A stretch of DNA of 64,000 nucleotides from Roseococcus sp. SYP-B2431 (GTDB taxonomy: Bacteria; Pseudomonadota; Alphaproteobacteria; Acetobacterales; Acetobacteraceae): positions 1,178,001-1,242,000 of the forward strand of contig NZ_SJXD01000011.1 of assembly GCF_004336745.1 (NCBI RefSeq). The letters run 5' to 3'. The notes beneath the pieces were generated by a model. The model saw nothing but the letters and a program-made list of their open reading frames with translations. It was not told the origin of the DNA and did not search any database. Shown here piece after piece: positions 1-9,214 of this stretch (within the stretch, counting starts at the first letter, position 1; every line of letters starts with the position of its first letter). The translations under genes were made by a program, and so were the position numbers.

Positions 1-2095
1 CCGTCGGCGTGTCCTCGCGCAGGTGGATGTCGATGTCCGGCAGGTCGGAGGCGCGCGGCATCGCGTAGTCCATGAAGCCCGCGGAGAGCAGCTGCGCGCT
101 CTCCGGGTCATAGGCGATGCGCTCCATCAGCGCCTGGCCGATCCCCTGCACCACCCCGCCCTGCACCTGGCTGCGCGCCAGCATGGGGTTGAGCAGCCGG
201 CCGTAATCGTCCACCGCGATGTAGGAGACCAGCCCGACCTCGCCCGTCTCGGGATCGAGCTCCACCTCGGCGGCATGGGCGCCGTTGGGGAAGGTGACGA
301 GGTCGAGGGCATGGGCGGCCTCACCCTCCAGCCCGCCTTCCTCGGCGGCGATCTGGGCCAGGGTCAGCCCGCGCCCGTCGGCGAGGCCGAAACGGCCCTC
401 GGCATAATGCAGCCCCTCGGGCGTCGCCTGTAGCAGCCGGGCCGCGACGCTGCGGGCCTGGGCGAGCAGCGCGCCGGCGGCGAGCCGCATGGCCTCGCCG
501 CCCATGTGCAGGCTGCGCGCGCCGCCATGGCCGTTGCCGCGCGGGATGCGGCCGGTGTCGGCCTGGACGTAGCGGATCCGGTCCATCGGGATGTCGAGGA
601 GATGCGCGATGTATTGCGGGAAGCTGGTCTCGTGCCCCTGCCCGTTGGACTGCGTGCCCACCGCGAGCTCGACCATGCCCTCGGCATCGACGCGCAGGCG
701 CGACCATTCGCCGGGCGCGCCGCGCGCGGTCTCGAGGAAGCAGGTGAGGCCGAAGCCGCGGCGCTTGCCGCGTGCGGCGCTCCCGGCCCGGCGGGCGGCG
801 AAGCCGGCGCGATCGGCGAGGCGGGCGCATTCGTCAAGGCGCGCGGAAAAATCGCCGTCGCGGATCTCCATGCCGAGCGCCGTGCAATAGGGCAGCGTCG
901 CGATCAGGTTCTTCGCGCGAAGCGCCTGGGCGTCCAGGCCGGTCTGCTTCGCCGCCATCTCGATCAGCGTCTCGATGATGAAGTTGGCTTCCGGCTTGCC
1001 GGCCCCGCGATAGGCCTCCATGGGCGCGGTGTTGCTGAAGGCCCCGCGGACCGCATAGTGGATCGCCGGGATGGCGTAGCAGCCGCCCATGGCGGTGGAG
1101 GCGGCATTGGTCGGGCAGGCCGGCCCGCTGCCGGAGAGATAGGCGCCGAGCTCCGCCACGGCCTCCACATTCAGTGCCAGGAACCGGCCCTCCGCATCCA
1201 GCGCCAGCGCCGCCTCGGCATGCAGGCCGCGGCCATGCGCGGCGGCGGAGAAATCCTCGGTCATGGCAGCCATCCAGCGGATCGGCCGGCCCAGCACGCG
1301 CGCCGCGTGCAGCAGCGAGAGATGCTCGGGAAAGGAGACGTTCTTCACGCCGAAGCCGCCGCCGACATCGGGCGCCACCAACCGCAAAGTTTCGGGCGCG
1401 AGGTCCATGGCCTCGCAGATCTGCTTGCGGATCGCGTGGAGGTTTTGGCCGTTGCAGTGGAGGGTGAGCTGCCCGTCCTCCACCAGCGCCAGCGCGGCGC
1501 GCGTCTCGATCGGCGCGCAGGTCACGCGGGGATTGGGGATGGTCCCGCGCACCACCGTGGCGGCAGAAGCGAAGGCGGCCTTCACCGCCCCGGCGTCCCC
1601 CTTCTGCCAGCGGAAGGCCAGGTTGCCCGGCGCCTCCGCGTGCAGTTGCGGCGCCTCCGGCCGCAGCGCCGCATGCGGGCAGCTCACGGCGTCCAGCGGC
1701 GCGTAGTCCACCTCGATGAGTTCAGCAGCATCCAGGCCCTGGTCCAGCGTCTCGGCGAGGATGCAGGCCACCGGCTGGCCCACGAACCGCACGGCATCGG
1801 TGGCGAGGCCGGGCCGCGGCGGGATGATCAGCGGCTTCTCCGAGGCGATCACCGAATGGCAGGGGATAGGGCCGATCCCCGCCGCCGCGAGGTCCTCGCC
1901 GGTCAGGACGAGGTGCACGCCGGGCGCGGCCCGCGCCGCCCCCGTGTCGATGGACAGCAGGCGCGCATGCGCGTGCGGGCTGCGCAGGAAGACGGCCTGC
2001 AGCGTGCCTGGCGCCATCTCGCGGTCATCCACGTAGCGCCCCTGGCCGGTGAGGAAACGCTCATCCTCAAGGCGCCTGATGGATTGGCCGAACAT
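1..2095 (-). CDS. Xanthine dehydrogenase-family molybdopterin-binding subunit (partial, 3' end off window)
   Basis: Large molybdenum-cofactor subunit of an aldehyde/xanthine/CO dehydrogenase-type hydroxylase. The first 698 codons are visible; the C-terminus lies left of position 1. The ATG at 2095 gives the family opening MFGQSIRRLEDERFLTGQG, then the aldehyde oxidase a/b hammerhead region and the start of the molybdopterin domain. A segment near residue 360 reads AYRGAGKPEA. This is the usual form in xanthine/aldehyde oxidases; aerobic CO dehydrogenase has AYRCSFR here, so CO oxidation is unlikely. The last visible residues (AMPRASDLPDIDI) match the family's late region, so only about 80-100 residues are missing. 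FAD and 2Fe-2S partners are not in view. moeA and fdhD occur far away at 52-54 kb. Substrate unknown. Confidence 0.9.
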   Translation of the reverse strand, partial: MFGQSIRRLEDERFLTGQGRYVDDREMAPGTLQAVFLRSPHAHARLLSIDTGAARAAPGVHLVLTGEDLAAAGIGPIPCHSVIASEKPLIIPPRPGLATDAVRFVGQPVACILAETLDQGLDAAELIEVDYAPLDAVSCPHAALRPEAPQLHAEAPGNLAFRWQKGDAGAVKAAFASAATVVRGTIPNPRVTCAPIETRAALALVEDGQLTLHCNGQNLHAIRKQICEAMDLAPETLRLVAPDVGGGFGVKNVSFPEHLSLLHAARVLGRPIRWMAAMTEDFSAAAHGRGLHAEAALALDAEGRFLALNVEAVAELGAYLSGSGPACPTNAASTAMGGCYAIPAIHYAVRGAFSNTAPMEAYRGAGKPEANFIIETLIEMAAKQTGLDAQALRAKNLIATLPYCTALGMEIRDGDFSARLDECARLADRAGFAARRAGSAARGKRRGFGLTCFLETARGAPGEWSRLRVDAEGMVELAVGTQSNGQGHETSFPQYIAHLLDIPMDRIRYVQADTGRIPRGNGHGGARSLHMGGEAMRLAAGALLAQARSVAARLLQATPEGLHYAEGRFGLADGRGLTLAQIAAEEGGLEGEAAHALDLVTFPNGAHAAEVELDPETGEVGLVSYIAVDDYGRLLNPMLARSQVQGGVVQGIGQALMERIAYDPESAQLLSAGFMDYAMPRASDLPDIDIHLREDTPT

Positions 2096-2162
2096 TCCCG
2101 TCTCCGAAACCCGGCGACAGGTTTAGGCGGCCTGCGGCGCGGCGCCTAGATCACCTCACGGC

Positions 2163-5100
2163 CTAGCGGGCCGGCCGGCTCCCCTCGGCCAGCCCGAACA
2201 ACCCGCGCAGGAATCCGGGCGTCAGCGCGGCGAGCGGGTTCACCGTCACCTCCGCGCTCTCCGGCGGCCCCTGCGCCCGGAAGGTGGCCGCGAAGACGCC
2301 CCCGCCCTGCTCAGGGCTGAACAGCCGGCCCACCAGTGGCAGGTTGCCGAGCAGCGTGTTGAAGAGATAGGCCGGCACGATGGTGCCCTCGATGTCGAGG
2401 ATGGTCCGCTCGCGCAGGATCCGCCCGCGCGCCGTCAGGCCGAGCGAGGCCGAGAAGGCGCGCGCATCGTTGATCCGCAGCACCTCGGGCGTGAGGGTGA
2501 AGGGCACCACCGCGCGGCTGAACACCAGCCCGCGCTGCATCGCCTCCACGACGCCGAACAGCGTCATCGCCTGCAGGATCTTGCCCAGGGTGGGCGCGTT
2601 GCGGACGGTGAAGTTGTCGAGCTCCGCCGTGCCCGTGAGCGGCGCCCCGGGGCCGGGCTGGTCGTATTGGGCGTTCAGGGTGAGCCGCCCGCCCTGGATG
2701 GTCTCGACGATGCCGAAGGCGCGCAGCATGCCGCCGCCATCCTCCGCCGAGCCGCGCAGCTGGCGCGCCTGCCCGCGCGGCGTCATGAGCAGCTCGAAGC
2801 CGCCCGTGCTGCGCGAGGTCCGCCCGCGCAGGCTCGCCTCGCGCAGCACGCCGGCGGAATCAATCCGGCCGCGCGCCTGCATGGCGAAGAGGTCACGCTC
2901 CGGCCCCAGCATCACCTGGTCGAAGCGCAGGTCCAGCGCCAGGGGCGCCTGGTCCCCGGCCGGCGCCTCGGGAGGCGCGTTGCGGTCCCGCGCGGCGCCG
3001 CCCGAGACCTGCCCCTCCGTGCCGAAGAGCGAGCGCAAGTCCAGCACCGGCCCGCGCAGCGTCACGTTCCAGGGCTGGCCCGAGGCCGGGGGGGCGCGCG
3101 CATCGCCCGTGAGCCGGCTCGCGCCGAAGCTCGTCTCCTGGATCTCGACCCTTTCGATGCGCCCCGCGCGGGCCGTCGCACGGGCGCGCAGCGCGAGTTC
3201 CAGCGCCTCGATCCGGATGTTGTCGATGCCGGTGAGCCGCTCGCCCTGCATGCGGAACACGGCCTCGGCCGAACCGGGACTGCCCGCGCGCTTCGTCCAG
3301 CCCAGGGGCGCGAAGGCCAGCACCGCATCGCGCAGGTCGGCCTGCAGGTTGACCACGCCCTGCCCGTTGCGCCGCCGCTCGGTGCGGACCTCCATCGCGA
3401 CGGGGCCGCGCAGCAGGGCGCCTGTGTCGAAGCCCAGCATGGCCAGCCGCTCGGCGTCGCCGCGCGCCGTCACGCTCTCGCGGCTGACGACCTGGCTGGC
3501 GGGTCCGGGGCGGAAGTCCATCTCGACCCCGAGGCGGAGCGGAATGCCCACCATGCTCGCGGTCCCGCTGAGGCGCAGCTGCTCGGTGTCCGTCACGAAG
3601 TCGAGATTGGCCGCCTCGAGGTCGCGGTCGAAGAGCAGGCGCGTGAGGCGGGCATTGGTCGCCTTCGCCTCGGCCCGAAGCCGCACCTGCTCCATGCTCA
3701 GCGTCGCGATCAGCGGAAAGCCGATATTGAGCCGCCCCTCGAAGGCGCCGGCCGCGACCGTCGCGGGAAAGGGTGTCCGGTCGAAGAGATGCAGCCGCGG
3801 ATGGCGCACCACGTTCACGATCTCCGCGAGCGGCCCGGCCATGCCGAAGGACATCTCGGTGCGCTCCGGCCCATCGGCCGGGAAAACGAAGCGCAGCGTG
3901 GAATCGCGAATCTCCAGCGGCCCCGGCTGGCCGGCCGCGTTCTCCTGCCGGGCGGAGGTGACCTGCACGTCGATCGCGTCGAGGCCGAAGGTCGCAAATC
4001 CCGTCGCGTTGCGCACGGGCGGGATCGGGCGCAGCCAATGCACCGTGGCGCCCTGCACCTCGATCCGCCCCGTCAGGGCGGTGAGCCGGAAGCCGGAATA
4101 GTCCTCGGCCGCCTCGGCGGTGGCCTGCCAGCGCCCGCCGCCGGCCTCGCCCGCGGTGATGTTCTCGGTCACCCACTCGCGCGCCCCGGCACCGAGGCCC
4201 TGAGGCCAGAGCGCCGGCAGATCGGCGAAGCGGGCGCGGTCCAGCTCCAGGCCCATCGTGCCGCGCCAGCGCCCGTCCCGCAGCGCGGCCTCGCCCTGCG
4301 CCTTGACCGTGCTGGCGACGGCGCCGGGGCCCGGCGGCGTGGGCAGCCGCAGCGAGAGGTTCTCCACGCGCAGCCAGTCCGGCCGCACCTCGGCCACCAG
4401 CTCGACGGCCTCCACGGCGAGCCGCGGCCCGTCCGGAGGACCGTCCGGCGCGACGAGCAGCGCGTCGGCCAGCACCGCCTCGATCCGCGCGCCCGGCAGG
4501 CGCCATCGGGTGAGGTCGGCATCGGCGGCGACCTCCAGCCGCAGCATGGCGTCGCGCACGGCCCCGCGCGGCGCGGCGCGCAGCAGGGCGGCGCGGGTCG
4601 CTGGCGCCAGTCCCTCCGGCCAGAGGTCCGGCAGCTCGGCGAGGTCGAGCCGCGCGACGCCGGCACGGAGCTCGCCGGACCATCCCCCATCGGCGAGCGC
4701 GACACGGCCGGAGACCTCCAGCGTGCTGCGTCCGGGCCCTGGCAGTTCCAGCCGCGCCTGGTCCAGCGAGATCTGCCGCCGGTTGCCGTCGAGGCTGGCC
4801 GAGAGCCGCGCGAAGGGCAGCGCTGTCTCGCCGTCCAGCTTCAGGCTGCCGCCCTCCGACGCCTGGATGTCGAGCCCGCCGCGCAGCGGCCGCCCCGACT
4901 GGTCGAACTCCGCCCGCGCCTGGATGGCGACGGGCGCGTCGAGGATGGCGAGGGGCGCGAGCGGCGGGATGACGGTCGCGATCTCCGAGGGACGCAGCAC
5001 CGGCAGGTCGAGCCGGACGGAGAAGCGGAGGGGATCCCGCCCTTCTCCCTGATTCTGGGCCCGGCCGCGCAGATGCACGGGCAGGTCGACCTCGCCCATG

Positions 5101-5837
5101 CGCATCACCGCCTCGCCATCGGCCTCGAGGCCGCCCTCGGCCAGCCGCTGCAGCTCGATCTGCGTGTCGTTCAGGAACCAGTCCCGGCCGAGAAGGCGGT
5201 CGCGCACCGTGACCGTGCCGCCCAGGATGCGGATGCGCCGCAGCGAGGTATGCATCGCGCGGTCCTGGGCCGGCTCCATCAGGTCGGCCAGGATGTGCTC
5301 CACCGGCTCGCCCGCCGCCGCGTCGGGTGACGGTGCGCCGGCGCTGCCGAAGTCCAGCGAGAGGCCGCCCTCCTCGTCGCGCAGCAGGATCAGGTTGGGC
5401 CGGCGCAGCTCGATGGTGGCAGGCGCCAGCGTGCCCTGGAGCAGCGAGGCCAGGGAGAAGGTGATGGCCGCCTCAGGCAGGGTGACCAGGGCCCGCCCCG
5501 CCGTGTCGCGCAGGGTGACGCCGGTCAGGCGGATGTCCAGCGGCGCGCCCCTGCCGCGCCAGCCCTCCCAGGCGACGGCGGCGTGCTCGATGCCGATTCG
5601 CATGGCGCTGTCCGGCCGGTTCGTGGCGCGCTCGATCTGCCGGGCGATGAGCCCCCACTCGATGGGGCCGTGCGCCAGCCGCGCCACGAGCGCGCCGATG
5701 GCAAGCCCGCCCAGCAGGGGGATCGCCAGGAGGAGGCCGCAGCACCATCCCGCGACGCGCGGCAGGTGGCGCCGCCGGCGCAAGGAAGGAGCCGAGGAAG
5801 GCGCCGGCGAAGGGGGTGGGGGTTGACCCTGGCTCAC
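2163..5837 (-). CDS. AsmA/YhdP-like (DUF3971) large envelope protein
   Basis: A 1224-aa protein with a short proline-rich cytoplasmic leader, one N-terminal membrane segment (about residues 28-50), and then a very long periplasmic region of repeating beta-strand-rich segments. The C-terminal 300 residues look like the AsmA-like domain of YhdP/TamB-type proteins. That superfamily spans the envelope and is linked to phospholipid transport to the outer membrane; this role is inferred by family. I chose the GTG at 5837 because AGGAG stands 8 nt upstream. Longer in-frame readings would run into glnE. The start is only 20 nt from the divergent glnE start, so the two promoters must overlap the opposing coding sequences. 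Confidence 0.85.
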   Translation of the reverse strand: MSQGQPPPPSPAPSSAPSLRRRRHLPRVAGWCCGLLLAIPLLGGLAIGALVARLAHGPIEWGLIARQIERATNRPDSAMRIGIEHAAVAWEGWRGRGAPLDIRLTGVTLRDTAGRALVTLPEAAITFSLASLLQGTLAPATIELRRPNLILLRDEEGGLSLDFGSAGAPSPDAAAGEPVEHILADLMEPAQDRAMHTSLRRIRILGGTVTVRDRLLGRDWFLNDTQIELQRLAEGGLEADGEAVMRMGEVDLPVHLRGRAQNQGEGRDPLRFSVRLDLPVLRPSEIATVIPPLAPLAILDAPVAIQARAEFDQSGRPLRGGLDIQASEGGSLKLDGETALPFARLSASLDGNRRQISLDQARLELPGPGRSTLEVSGRVALADGGWSGELRAGVARLDLAELPDLWPEGLAPATRAALLRAAPRGAVRDAMLRLEVAADADLTRWRLPGARIEAVLADALLVAPDGPPDGPRLAVEAVELVAEVRPDWLRVENLSLRLPTPPGPGAVASTVKAQGEAALRDGRWRGTMGLELDRARFADLPALWPQGLGAGAREWVTENITAGEAGGGRWQATAEAAEDYSGFRLTALTGRIEVQGATVHWLRPIPPVRNATGFATFGLDAIDVQVTSARQENAAGQPGPLEIRDSTLRFVFPADGPERTEMSFGMAGPLAEIVNVVRHPRLHLFDRTPFPATVAAGAFEGRLNIGFPLIATLSMEQVRLRAEAKATNARLTRLLFDRDLEAANLDFVTDTEQLRLSGTASMVGIPLRLGVEMDFRPGPASQVVSRESVTARGDAERLAMLGFDTGALLRGPVAMEVRTERRRNGQGVVNLQADLRDAVLAFAPLGWTKRAGSPGSAEAVFRMQGERLTGIDNIRIEALELALRARATARAGRIERVEIQETSFGASRLTGDARAPPASGQPWNVTLRGPVLDLRSLFGTEGQVSGGAARDRNAPPEAPAGDQAPLALDLRFDQVMLGPERDLFAMQARGRIDSAGVLREASLRGRTSRSTGGFELLMTPRGQARQLRGSAEDGGGMLRAFGIVETIQGGRLTLNAQYDQPGPGAPLTGTAELDNFTVRNAPTLGKILQAMTLFGVVEAMQRGLVFSRAVVPFTLTPEVLRINDARAFSASLGLTARGRILRERTILDIEGTIVPAYLFNTLLGNLPLVGRLFSPEQGGGVFAATFRAQGPPESAEVTVNPLAALTPGFLRGLFGLAEGSRPAR

Positions 5838-5857
5838 CTGCGGTTCTCCTGTGCGGC

Positions 5858-8782
5858 ATGACGCCGCTTCATGATCCCGAGGCTGTCCAACGCCTGCGCG
5901 ACCGCCTCGCCGCCGGCAATCCGACGCAGCAGGCCCTCGGCTCCCGCGCCGATGCGGCCCCCCTGCTCGAGGTGATGGGCGCCCACAGCTCCTACCTGGC
6001 CGACCTCTGCTGGGCCGAGGCGCCAGCACTGACCCGCCTGCTCGACCGCGGGCCGGAGGAGGCGATGGAGCTCGCGCTCGATCCGCTGACCAAGGCCGAT
6101 CCGGCGGCGGCGCGGGATGCCGTGGCCAGCCTGCTGCGCCGGGCCAAGCGCCAGGGCGCCCTGGTGGCCGCCGCGGCCGACCTCTCCGGCGCCTGGAGCC
6201 TGGACCGCGTGACCCAGGCGCTGAGCGAGCTCGCGGACCTCGCGATCGACTTCGCCTGCGCCCATCTGCTGCTGGAGGCCGCACGGCGCGGCCAGATCCG
6301 GCTGCCCCGGCTCAAGGGCGAGCCGAAGCAGATCACGAAGGGCTCGGGCCTCATCGTGCTGGGGATGGGGAAACTCGGCGGGCGGGAGCTGAACTACTCC
6401 TCGGATGTCGATCTGCTGCTTCTTCATGATCCTGATTCGCCTTCCTATCACGAAGAATACGGCGCGGCTCCCTATGTCCGTCTCGCCCGGGACTTGGTCC
6501 GGCTGATGGAGGAACGCACGGCGGAGGGCTACGTCTTCCGGACCGACCTGCGCCTGCGCCCGGACCCCGCGGCCACCCCGCTCTGCGTGAGCGTGCCCAT
6601 GGCCCTCTCCTATTACGAGAGCCTCGGGCAGAACTGGGAGCGGGCCGCCATGATCAAGGCGCGGCCGGTGGCGGGCGACCGCGCGGCCGGCGAGGCCTTC
6701 CTCCGCGAGCTACGCCCTTTCGTCTGGCGCCGGCACCTGGACTTCGCGGCGGTGGCGGACATCCATTCGATCAAGCGCCAGATCAACCGCCACAAGGCCG
6801 ATCACGGCGCGGGCAGCGAGATCGGGGTGGCGGGGCACGACGTGAAGCTCGGCGCCGGCGGCATCCGCGAGATCGAGTTCACCGTGCAGGTGCTGGAGCT
6901 CATCTGGGGCGGCCGCGACCCGGCGCTGCGCGACCCGACGACCCTCGGCGCCCTGGCCGCCCTGGCTGCCGCGGGCAAGCTGGACCGGCGGGCGGCGGCC
7001 GATCTCGCCGATGCCTATGTCTTCCTGCGCACCACCGAGCACCGCCTGCAGATGGTGGCCGACCGGCAGACCCACCGCCTGCCCGAGGCGCCGGGGGAGC
7101 TGGCCCGTATCGCCAGCTTCATGGGCTTCGCCGACACCCCGGCCTTCGCCGAGGCGCTGACGGCGCATCAGCGGCGCGTGCAGGGGCACTATGCCAGGCT
7201 CTTCGAGGCGGCGCCGCAGCTCAGCTCCTCCCAGGATTCGGGCAACCTCGTCTTCACCGGCGTGGACGACGACCCCGAGACCATGAAGACGCTGCGCGGC
7301 ATGGGCTTCCGTGATCCCGCCTCGGTCGCGGCCATGGTGCGGAGCTGGCATCACGGCCGCCCGCGCGCCATGCGCAGCGAGCGGGCCCGCGAGCTGCTGA
7401 CCGAGCTGATGCCGGCGCTGCTGGCCGCGTTCGCCCGGCAGCGCGAGCCCGACGCGGCGCTGGCGCGCTTCGACACGCTGCTGCAGCGCATGGCGGCGGG
7501 GGTGCAGTGGCTCTCGCTGCTGCACCGCAACCCGCGCCTGCTGGTGCGGCTTGCCGGGCTGCTGGGCGCGGCGCCGCAGCTCGCGGACCACATCGCGCGG
7601 CGACCGGCGGCGCTGGAAGGGCTGCTGGCGGGCAGCTACGCGGCGCCAGGGGAAAAGCCGCTGGCCGCCCTCCCCGCGCTCATGCGCGAAGCCCGCGACC
7701 TGGACGAGACGCTCGAGGCGACCCGACGCCTCGTCACCGAGCACATGATCGAGGTGGATGCCGCGGAGCTCGAGGGCCGGGTTGACGCGGACAGCTCGGG
7801 CGAGCAGCGCAGCGCGATCGCCGACGCGGCCCTCGCGGCGCTGCTGCCGGCCGTGCAGGGCGACTTCGCCCGGCGCTTCGGCAAGGTGGCCGGCGGCGGC
7901 TTGGCCATCCTGGCGCTGGGCAAGCTCGGCGGGCGGGAGATGCTGCCGGGCTCCGACCTCGACCTCATCTTCATCTACGACCACGAGCCGGAGGCCGAGG
8001 CGAGCGAGGGCGGCGCGCGGTCGCTGGCCTCCTCGGAATATTTCATCCGCCTGTCGCACCAGGTGGTGGCGGCGCTGACCACCGCCGGGCGGCATGGGGC
8101 GGCCTTCGAGGTGGACATGCGGCTGCGGCCCTCGGGCAACAAGGGCCCCGTGGCGACGCGGCTCTCCTCCTTCCAGCGCTACCACATGGAGGAGGCCTGG
8201 ACCTGGGAGCGCATGGCGCTGACCCGGGCGCGCGTGGTGGCCGGGCCGGCACCCCTGTCGCGGCAGATCGCGGCGGCGGCCGAGGCCGCCCTGACCGCGC
8301 CGCGCGACGCGGCCAAGGCGCTGGCGGATGCGGCCTCGATGCGGGCGCGGATGCTGCGCGAGTTGCCGGCCGACGGGCCCTGGGACCTCAAGGCCATGCC
8401 GGGCGGGCTGATGGAGGTGGAGTTCATCGCCCAGGCCATGACCGTGGCCCATGCGGCAGAGCACCCGCGCCTGCTGCGGCGGACCACCCGGCTGGTGCTG
8501 GGCGAGCTCGGCCGCCAGGGGCTGATCGACGAGCGCGAGGCGGCCACGCTCATCCAGGCCGAGCGGCTCTGGCGCGCGCTGCTCGGGCGGATGCGGCTGA
8601 CCGTCGGCAAGTGGAAGGAGCCCGGCCTGCCCGTGACCGTGGAGGAGGCGCTGCGGCTCGGCGCCGGGACGCTGGTGCACCAGGAGGTGCATGACCTGGC
8701 CGAGCTCCGGGACGTCATGGCGGCGCATGCCGCTTCCGTGCGCGCGGGCTTCGAGCGGCATCTGGGCAGCCTGTCGGGGTAG
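5858..8782 (+). CDS. glnE: Bifunctional glutamine synthetase adenylyltransferase/deadenylase
   Basis: A 974-aa enzyme that adds AMP to, and removes it from, glutamine synthetase in response to PII, tuning nitrogen assimilation. Two nucleotidyltransferase halves are clear. The N-terminal (deadenylylating) half carries LGMGKLGGRELNYSSDVDLL at about residues 165-190. The C-terminal (adenylylating) half carries LALGKLGGREMLPGSDLDLI at about 680-705. Each has the paired acidic residues of the active site and is followed by a helical regulatory stretch. Length is normal for the family. The ATG at 5858 has no good Shine-Dalgarno. Divergent from the AsmA-like gene, with no downstream partner on the same strand within 100 nt. 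Confidence 0.97.
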   Translation: MTPLHDPEAVQRLRDRLAAGNPTQQALGSRADAAPLLEVMGAHSSYLADLCWAEAPALTRLLDRGPEEAMELALDPLTKADPAAARDAVASLLRRAKRQGALVAAAADLSGAWSLDRVTQALSELADLAIDFACAHLLLEAARRGQIRLPRLKGEPKQITKGSGLIVLGMGKLGGRELNYSSDVDLLLLHDPDSPSYHEEYGAAPYVRLARDLVRLMEERTAEGYVFRTDLRLRPDPAATPLCVSVPMALSYYESLGQNWERAAMIKARPVAGDRAAGEAFLRELRPFVWRRHLDFAAVADIHSIKRQINRHKADHGAGSEIGVAGHDVKLGAGGIREIEFTVQVLELIWGGRDPALRDPTTLGALAALAAAGKLDRRAAADLADAYVFLRTTEHRLQMVADRQTHRLPEAPGELARIASFMGFADTPAFAEALTAHQRRVQGHYARLFEAAPQLSSSQDSGNLVFTGVDDDPETMKTLRGMGFRDPASVAAMVRSWHHGRPRAMRSERARELLTELMPALLAAFARQREPDAALARFDTLLQRMAAGVQWLSLLHRNPRLLVRLAGLLGAAPQLADHIARRPAALEGLLAGSYAAPGEKPLAALPALMREARDLDETLEATRRLVTEHMIEVDAAELEGRVDADSSGEQRSAIADAALAALLPAVQGDFARRFGKVAGGGLAILALGKLGGREMLPGSDLDLIFIYDHEPEAEASEGGARSLASSEYFIRLSHQVVAALTTAGRHGAAFEVDMRLRPSGNKGPVATRLSSFQRYHMEEAWTWERMALTRARVVAGPAPLSRQIAAAAEAALTAPRDAAKALADAASMRARMLRELPADGPWDLKAMPGGLMEVEFIAQAMTVAHAAEHPRLLRRTTRLVLGELGRQGLIDEREAATLIQAERLWRALLGRMRLTVGKWKEPGLPVTVEEALRLGAGTLVHQEVHDLAELRDVMAAHAASVRAGFERHLGSLSG

Positions 8783-8841
8783 CTCCCGTTCACACGCGGT
8801 TACAACCTGCCTTCTTCCCGCGCCAATTCGACCCGGATCAT

Positions 8842-8857
8842 GCCTTCACATGAAGGC
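8842..8857. promoter_or_regulatory. Inverted repeat upstream of the His-rich gene
   Basis: GCCTTCA and TGAAGGC form perfect 7-nt arms around a 2-nt centre, 33 nt before the His-rich gene's ATG. The shape fits a dimeric regulator's operator, but no specific regulator is recognised and it could equally be a small hairpin in the leader. Confidence 0.35.
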
Positions 8858-8890
8858 TGAATGACCTCCTGGACATCAATCGAGGAAACC

Positions 8891-9181
8891 ATGCGCAAGC
8901 TGTTCATCATGGCCGCTCTCGGCCTGGCGTTGATCTCGGGCGCCGCCTCCGCAGCTACGGCGATTGGCGCGGCGCCTGTCGCCATGGCGGAACCGGTGAC
9001 GACGGTGCAGCACCGGCACCATCACCATCACCACCGCCCCCACTATGGCCACCGCCATCACCACCGGCCCCATTACGCGCCGAGGCCGCATTACCACCAC
9101 CGGCCGCACTGGCAGCACCACCATCATCACCGGAATCATGGCCGGCGGCATCATCCCCCGCGCTACTACGGCTGGCGCTGA
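8891..9181 (+). CDS. Small exported histidine-rich protein
   Basis: A 96-aa product. The ATG at 8891 is preceded by GAGGA (6-nt spacing). A Sec signal peptide occupies residues 1-22 (MRKLFIMAALG... ending SGAASA). The mature part has a short neutral stretch and then a tail in which 25 histidines fall within about 50 residues, in RPHY/HHHRPH-type repeats, ending PPRYYGWR. Low-complexity His tails in exported proteins usually bind zinc, nickel or copper, and a periplasmic metal buffer is the likely role. That is inference; no conserved fold is visible. It stands alone between glnE and the convergent ABC operon, with an inverted repeat 33 nt upstream. Confidence 0.8.
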   Translation: MRKLFIMAALGLALISGAASAATAIGAAPVAMAEPVTTVQHRHHHHHHRPHYGHRHHHRPHYAPRPHYHHRPHWQHHHHHRNHGRRHHPPRYYGWR

Positions 9182-9214
9182 CCGCCGGTAGACGGCGCCC
9201 GCGGTCGTCCCGCT

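Noticed and set aside
506-2149. 547-codon open frame on the plus strand across the XDH-family gene
   Set aside because: Antisense to a clear XDH-family frame; high-GC DNA keeps the opposing frame open by chance, and the translation is low-complexity Arg/Gly/Ala.
2667-5330. 887-codon plus-strand open frame opposite the AsmA-like gene
   Set aside because: Translation is basic low-complexity with no domain; the minus-strand frame has a membrane segment, Shine-Dalgarno and family-like domains.
6710-8761. 683-codon minus-strand open frame inside glnE
   Set aside because: Fully opposite a complete glnE with both catalytic motifs.
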